Shown: one piece after another, positions 58,143 to 64,000 of the stretch
Numbering within the stretch: position 1 is the first letter of the stretch
Layout of the letters: each line of letters starts with the position of its first letter
NCBI GenBank assembly: GCA_002104895.1
Contig: MCFG01000361.1
Coordinates: 1-64,000 of the forward strand
DNA length: 64,000 nt
Direction: 5' to 3'
Source of the DNA: Anaeromyces robustus
Taxonomy: Eukaryota; Neocallimastigomycota; Neocallimastigomycetes; Neocallimastigales; Neocallimastigaceae
The notes under the pieces: model-generated
What the model saw: only the letters and a program-made list of their open reading frames with translations
Told to the model about the DNA's origin: nothing
The model's database searches: none
Program-made: the position numbers and the translations under genes

Positions 58143-60000
58143 AAATAAAATAAAATTTTAAATACTTAACTTTTTTTTTTAAATAAATAAACTTATTTAG
58201 TTTTGTTCTTTATATATGATAAACCTTTTTAATTTAATTTAGAATATACCAATATAAATTATACATAGAAAAACCCTTTTTTTTTTTTTTTTTTTTTGTT
58301 TAACTATTAGTATATTTATATAAAATATATATCTCATTTTTAAAATTATAGCAATTTTTCATTATTTAAAAAAATAAAAAGTTGCTATAATTAATAATAT
58401 TTATTAATTAAAAATTTACAATAGAATTTGACATTTGATTGATGTTATTACTAATTTTATATTAGTAAATTTTATATATTAAATATTAATATTACAGAAC
58501 ATATACAAATATACAACTTTTAATATTTATATATAAATTATTCACTAACGTTTTTGTTATTTGTTTCTATTATTTTATATTTTATATTTCTTTAATGGAT
58601 ATATTCATGAATATTTAATGTAAGCCACATATTTAATTATTTATATAAAAATGTAATATGGAAAATGTCGGAAAGGAATGCTTCATTATTAATTGAATTC
58701 ATTATATTAAATGTTAACAAATAAACTTTTTATTAATTTATAAATTTTTTTTTTGTACTTAGCAAACCTTAATTTTTTTTTTAAAAAAAAATTAAATTTT
58801 TATTATTGTTAAACTTTAATAATCTTAAAATATATATATTTATTAAATTAATTATTTTAAAAAATATATATAATATAATTATTTTAACATGGATTTTTTA
58901 AAAAATGAGCAAAAAAATTTTTTCAATATTTTTTTTTATACTTTAATAAGTATATATACTTTGAATAGAATTAATAAAATTTTTTAATTAAAAAAATTTT
59001 TTTATAATATTGAATAATAATCTTTATATTTTATTTTAGTATTTCCTGACTCAGATAGATATAACTCTTATTTTAAAAGATAAGTTTAATGATGGATTAT
59101 TATATGTTTATATAATAATATAAGAATTAATAATGATTTTTTTAATATAGTATAAAAGATTCATAATAAATATTACAGAAAATTAATATATATTATTAAA
59201 AAAATAACATCTATAAATAGTATTTTTAATAGTAATTTTTAAATTAACATATAAATATTTTACAAATGAAATTTATAATATATATATCCAAATTTAATAA
59301 AAAAAAAAAACAGTTAATATCAAATATTAAATTTAACGGAAAGACAATAATTATTAATATTAGTATTATAAAAAAATAAAGTTATCATAATTATATATAA
59401 TGATAAATAGTTTATAAAAAAATACTATAAACTTTTTTACAATTTTTTTAAAGTTTCAATATTAATAATGAACATACATATTAATATTAATATAATAAAA
59501 AAAGAGTAATTTTTTCATTAATTATAAATAATAAAAAAATAATTTATTATAAAATATTTTCGTAATAATATATTAATTGTTAATTATGTATGATTGATAT
59601 TAATTTATTTTTGTAGGTATATTTCTTATATAATTAATCCTAAAATGTAAACATACAAATTTAATAAATTTTAATCCGATATGTTTTTCTGTTTATGACT
59701 AATTTTGTTTTTCTCTTTGGTTATACTAATGTTAAAACTTACCAAAGATCGTCAAAATAGATTATCATAATATAATCATATATAAAATAAATTTTCATTA
59801 TTTATATTTAATGATTATATACATATTATTAATAATTTTTTTTCTCTACAAAATTTTACAGTAAAAATAATTAAATCAAACCAAATGATTCCTTTATTAA
59901 TAGTAATAAATTAATATATAACTTGATATTTATAAAAAAATCCTTACTTTTAAATAAATTATTTATATATAAATTAATATATTTAGTATTTATTATATAT

Positions 60001-60041
<41 letters not shown>

Positions 60042-61507
60042 ATATACCATATAATTAATTATTAAACTCATTAAAATATATAATACATGATTTTTTATAT
60101 AATAATTGGATTAATATCATATATTTTATAATAGTAATAATGGTATAATAAAAATAAAAAATTGGTAAATCAATAATAAATAAATAAATAAATAAATTAG
60201 TTAATTAATTAAAAACTAAATAAATATATATTAAAAATAAATTAATTTTGATTATTTCTATAAAAAAAAAAATAACCTTTTTTAAGTATATATATAAACT
60301 TTCAAATATTAACCTAAAATGTCATACGAGTCATAATTTAATTTATAAATATATTACATAGAAAAAAGAATTAATCAAAATAATGAGTTTGAGTTTTAAA
60401 ATTTTAAAATTATGATGAGAACTACTACTTCACTAAAGATTAAATAAATGGCTGATAAACATTGAAGATAAGTAATCTAAAATGGTAAAATTAAAAATTT
60501 TGAAGATATGTATAAAATATTATAAAAATAAAAAAAATGAAAATAATGTATTAGCAAGTAATAAAAATATAATCATATATTCAAAGATTAAAATTAAAAA
60601 TAAATGTATATTAAATATATATATCTTAGTTATAATAAAGTAATAAAATTATCAAAAATTCAATTAATGAAAAATTATAAGGAATAAAAATGTTTATTTA
60701 AATTTATTAGTTTATAAAAAATATAATATAATTTTACACACATATTCACTTGTAAATCAAATTATTCTAACAGAATATTTAGGTTTTTAATGTTGAAACT
60801 TTATTAAAATAATTATTATTTTAAATAAATTTAATACAAATTGGTATTGTATTAGTATGTATAAAAGAAAAAAGAGTTTAAGAGAAATGTTAATATATTG
60901 TGACATATACATTATATTTAATATATTATAAAATTTAATGTATTTCACATATTCTAATAAGCATTGTAATTTATGTAATTAATATTTGTAACAATTTATA
61001 ATATAAATTAATCATAAAACCAAATTTACTGACTCTTAATAATAATATAATAATAATAATAATAATAAAATTTATTAATTAATATTTATTTGTCAATTAT
61101 TATATGAGATAAAAAATAAAATAAAAAAGATATGGAAAAAAAGTTTTTTTTTAAGAAAATATATATATTTATTTTACATTATTAAATATATTAAATATAT
61201 TAAAAATAAGAACATTCATATACAAAATTAACTTTATTGTATATGAATGAATAAAAAAAAAAATAATAAAAAAATTATGTAGAATGTTTACATTATGTAA
61301 ATTATGTATGTATTTCTTCTTTTTTTCTGTTCTTGTTCTCTTAAAAATAATTTAATTGGATAAGAAATATATTAATTACATATATTTATTTGTGAGTTAA
61401 AAAAAAAAGTATTTCTTATTAAACTTTATTATTAATACAGATGTTTTTATAAAATATAGATCAATCTTTGACCAAGTAATTATGAATCATTAATGTTTTA
61501 TTATTTA

Positions 61508-61547
<40 letters not shown>

Positions 61548-61660
61548 AAATAAATAAATAATAAATAAATGATAAATAAATAAATAAATAATAAATAAAT
61601 AAATAATAATAAAAATAAATAATAAATAAATATAAATAATAAATAAAAATAAATAAATGT
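61508..61660. repeat. Imperfect (AATA)n array
   Basis: About 150 bp of AATA units with AAT slips and point changes. Confidence 0.9.
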
Positions 61661-63780
61661 TAGATAATAAATCATATCAAGTAATATAAAAAAATTCTAA
61701 GATCGATCATATCCATATATAATATAGTAAATCACTGCTTAGAAAAAATTTGTATTACCATTAATAAAATAATTAATTATTATATTATGTAATAAGTAGT
61801 AAAAAAAAGGAAAAATTAAAAAAAAAAAAAAAAAAGATGATTAATTTAGTCAATAATAATTTTATAATTTTTCCATTATTATTATTAATACAATTGATGA
61901 AATATACCACTTTTAGTAAAAAATAATTTTATTAATAGTTTTTTTATTGGAAAATTTTTTGATAATATAAAAAAACATATACTAAATTAATAATATATAT
62001 AAAGAATATATTAAAAAAAAAGGTTTTTGTAATAAATTTTCATATTCGTATATATTTAAAACCAAATTGTAAAAAAGAGGGTGAAAAATACTTTTTAATC
62101 AATTAATATATTATTATAAAGTAAATAATATCGGAAAAAACAAAATAAAAAAATTTAGGGTTCAAAATTTTTATTCTATTAATAATAAATTTCAAGTTTG
62201 TACAATAAATAAAAAGAACATTAACATAATAATTATGAATAAATAAATTTTTACACAATTATTGGTGAAAAAATATAAACGAATACTTAAAGTAATTTAT
62301 ATAAAACATATATTAATTCATATAAACTTCCATATATATTCTTAAAATAATAGAACTAGTATATCTTTAAAAGAAAAATGAAAATATAATATAAACAATA
62401 TTTTATGTACATTTACATTATTATTCATTAATTTACATTGTTCAATAATAACATTTAAATCAAATGTAATAGAATAATATAAATATACTTATAATATATT
62501 AAATTATATGTTTAAAGTAGAAATTATTAAGTTTTAATATATTTAAAATTGATTTTAAATATAAAAAAAAAAAAGGGAAAAAGATAATAACATAATTAAT
62601 TAATCTTACACAAAAAAATAATCTACTTTTTTTTCCAAAAAATGAAATATACCAAAGATATAAATATAAAACATATTATATTAAATAGAAAATAAATAAA
62701 AATTTTTTTATTACTATTATAATAATTTATATTGATTATATATATTAATTTATAATTTATTATATTAATTTGTTTACTATTCTAATATATGTATTTTTTT
62801 AAATATATAATTAAATATTATAATAAATATTATTATTTAATATATAAACAATAAGCTTTTTTTTTTTTTTTTGATACAGTTTTTGTTTTTTATATTATGT
62901 TATTTTAAATTGTTTTTTATACTTTATTTTTCATTTATAAAAAGTCCACCCCATTTTTACCTATTAAACTATCATTTTATTATTGTTCATTAATTGAAAT
63001 AATTGTTTAATATATGTCAATTTTTTTTTAATATATCTATAAATTTTAAAAAAAAAAACGTATATAATAGATAATATTTCCCTTTTAAAATAAAAAAATT
63101 TTTCAAAAATTTCACAAAAATTTCAATGAGATAAAACAAAAAAAGCGTAACCCTTCTATCATTAATAATTTTTACCAAATAAAATTAAATAAAGTAATAG
63201 TTACACATAAAATGAAGATATATATTACAAAATTTTTGTATTAGGTAAATGAAGAATTTCTGTATTTTATATAATTTTTTATAATTAGCATATCTCTTTA
63301 TAGAATTTTTAATGTTTAATATTATATTCAAAGTTAAGATTCTTTTTTTTTTCAATTATTTTTATTTCGAATATTTAATTTTATAATAATATTCAAAATT
63401 TTCAAAAATATTTATATAAAAATTTGAAAGAAGTAAAGTTAAAAAAAAGAGAGAATAAAATAATAAAATTATTACTATCTTAATTATATCTAATGATTTA
63501 TTTTATAAAATATATTTGAAAAATAATGTAAAAAATATTCATTAATAAAAAAAAATAATTAGTAAATTAATAAAAAATATTTATAATATAAATTATATAT
63601 TTTTACTATAAAAACGTTAGAATCATAAAATATATATTTAAATTTTATAAGTGAAAATAATTAATATATAAACAATAAATTTAATTTGATAAAAAATCCA
63701 TATGAAAAAAGGTTCAATATAATAAAAAACTAAATAAAAAAATATAATAAAACAATAAAAAAAAATAAAAGAAAGCATAT

Positions 63781-63820
63781 ATATATAGAATAAAAATGAT
63801 ATATATAGAATAAAAATGAT
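63781..63820. repeat. Perfect 20-bp tandem duplication
   Basis: ATATATAGAATAAAAATGAT occurs twice in direct succession. Confidence 0.9.
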
Positions 63821-64000
63821 ATAATGAATTTTATAAATATAACATATAATTTTTATAATATAATTTAAAATGTAATTGATAAAATGTTAAAAAAGTATTT
63901 TTTAAAAAATCACAGTGAAGAAAAGTTTAATGAAAGGGTTAAATAAATATGAAAAAAAAAAAGTTTATAAAATAAAATTTAAAAATATTTATTATATAGT

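Larger units (their letters stand above)
56625..64000. other. Gene desert, extremely AT-rich
   Basis: 7.4 kb in which no frame above noise and no spliceable set of exons could be found. It holds AAT repeats (56826-56874, 57712-57745), a 75-bp tandem duplication (57993-58142), a 37-nt A tract (about 60005-60041), AATA repeats (61508-61660) and a 20-bp duplication (63781-63820). Degenerate gene relics cannot be excluded by eye. Confidence 0.6.

Noticed and set aside
60361-60500. Slightly GC-richer patch in the gene desert as a gene relic
   Set aside because: All frames stop quickly and no motif is recognisable.

Overview
The window looks like nuclear DNA of a zoosporic fungus, most plausibly an anaerobic gut fungus (Neocallimastigomycota). 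The reasons are extreme A+T content between genes, long AAT and TTTA microsatellites, Asn-rich proteins, many short AT-rich introns with GTAWGT-type donors, and the standard code with all three stops in use. A ZMYND12-type gene, whose animal relatives are axonemal, argues for a flagellate and against Dictyostelium, which otherwise has similar composition. Taxon assignment is inference; no rRNA or other marker gene is present.

Left arm (1-8450) is a retrotransposon patch. At 1-1935 is a Ty3/Gypsy-like gag remnant whose second frame is reached through what looks like a complete -1 frameshift signal (slippery A AAA AAC, stop, hairpin). At 2543-7657 is a nearly intact LTR element with two 715-bp LTRs differing at 10 positions. 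It encodes only Gag and an aspartic protease, and its LTRs carry tRNA-like Pol III A and B boxes. At 7658-8447 is a Ty1/Copia-type gag on the minus strand, cut off exactly at the LTR edge.

The middle (9808-43193) is an ordinary gene-dense segment. Intron-exon models could be joined in phase by hand for: alpha-SNAP/Sec17; an FNBP4-like WW protein with a likely GC-AG intron; a C9orf85-type zinc protein; a membrane RING protein; a membrane-anchored MINPP-type phosphatase; a poly-Asn protein with a possible doublecortin-like N-terminus; LSM2; a ZMYND12-like protein; an unrecognised 11-exon protein; a RING/TRAF-zinc/SPRY protein; the spliceosome-disassembly G-patch protein TFIP11/Ntr1; a 7TM-RGS receptor-like protein; and a small unknown protein. 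They are housekeeping, vesicle fusion, splicing, signalling and flagellar genes with no shared pathway.

Right part: 44903-54632 holds the most striking gene, a Flightless/villin-type six-repeat gelsolin protein of about 2,800 residues. An insert of about 1,560 residues, roughly 1,410 of them Asn/Glu repeat, sits inside its fifth gelsolin repeat. It is followed by a small Oca4/6-like atypical phosphatase whose catalytic Arg is replaced by Glu (55365-56624). From 56625 to the end I see about 7.4 kb without a gene. No tRNA, rRNA or CRISPR was found.
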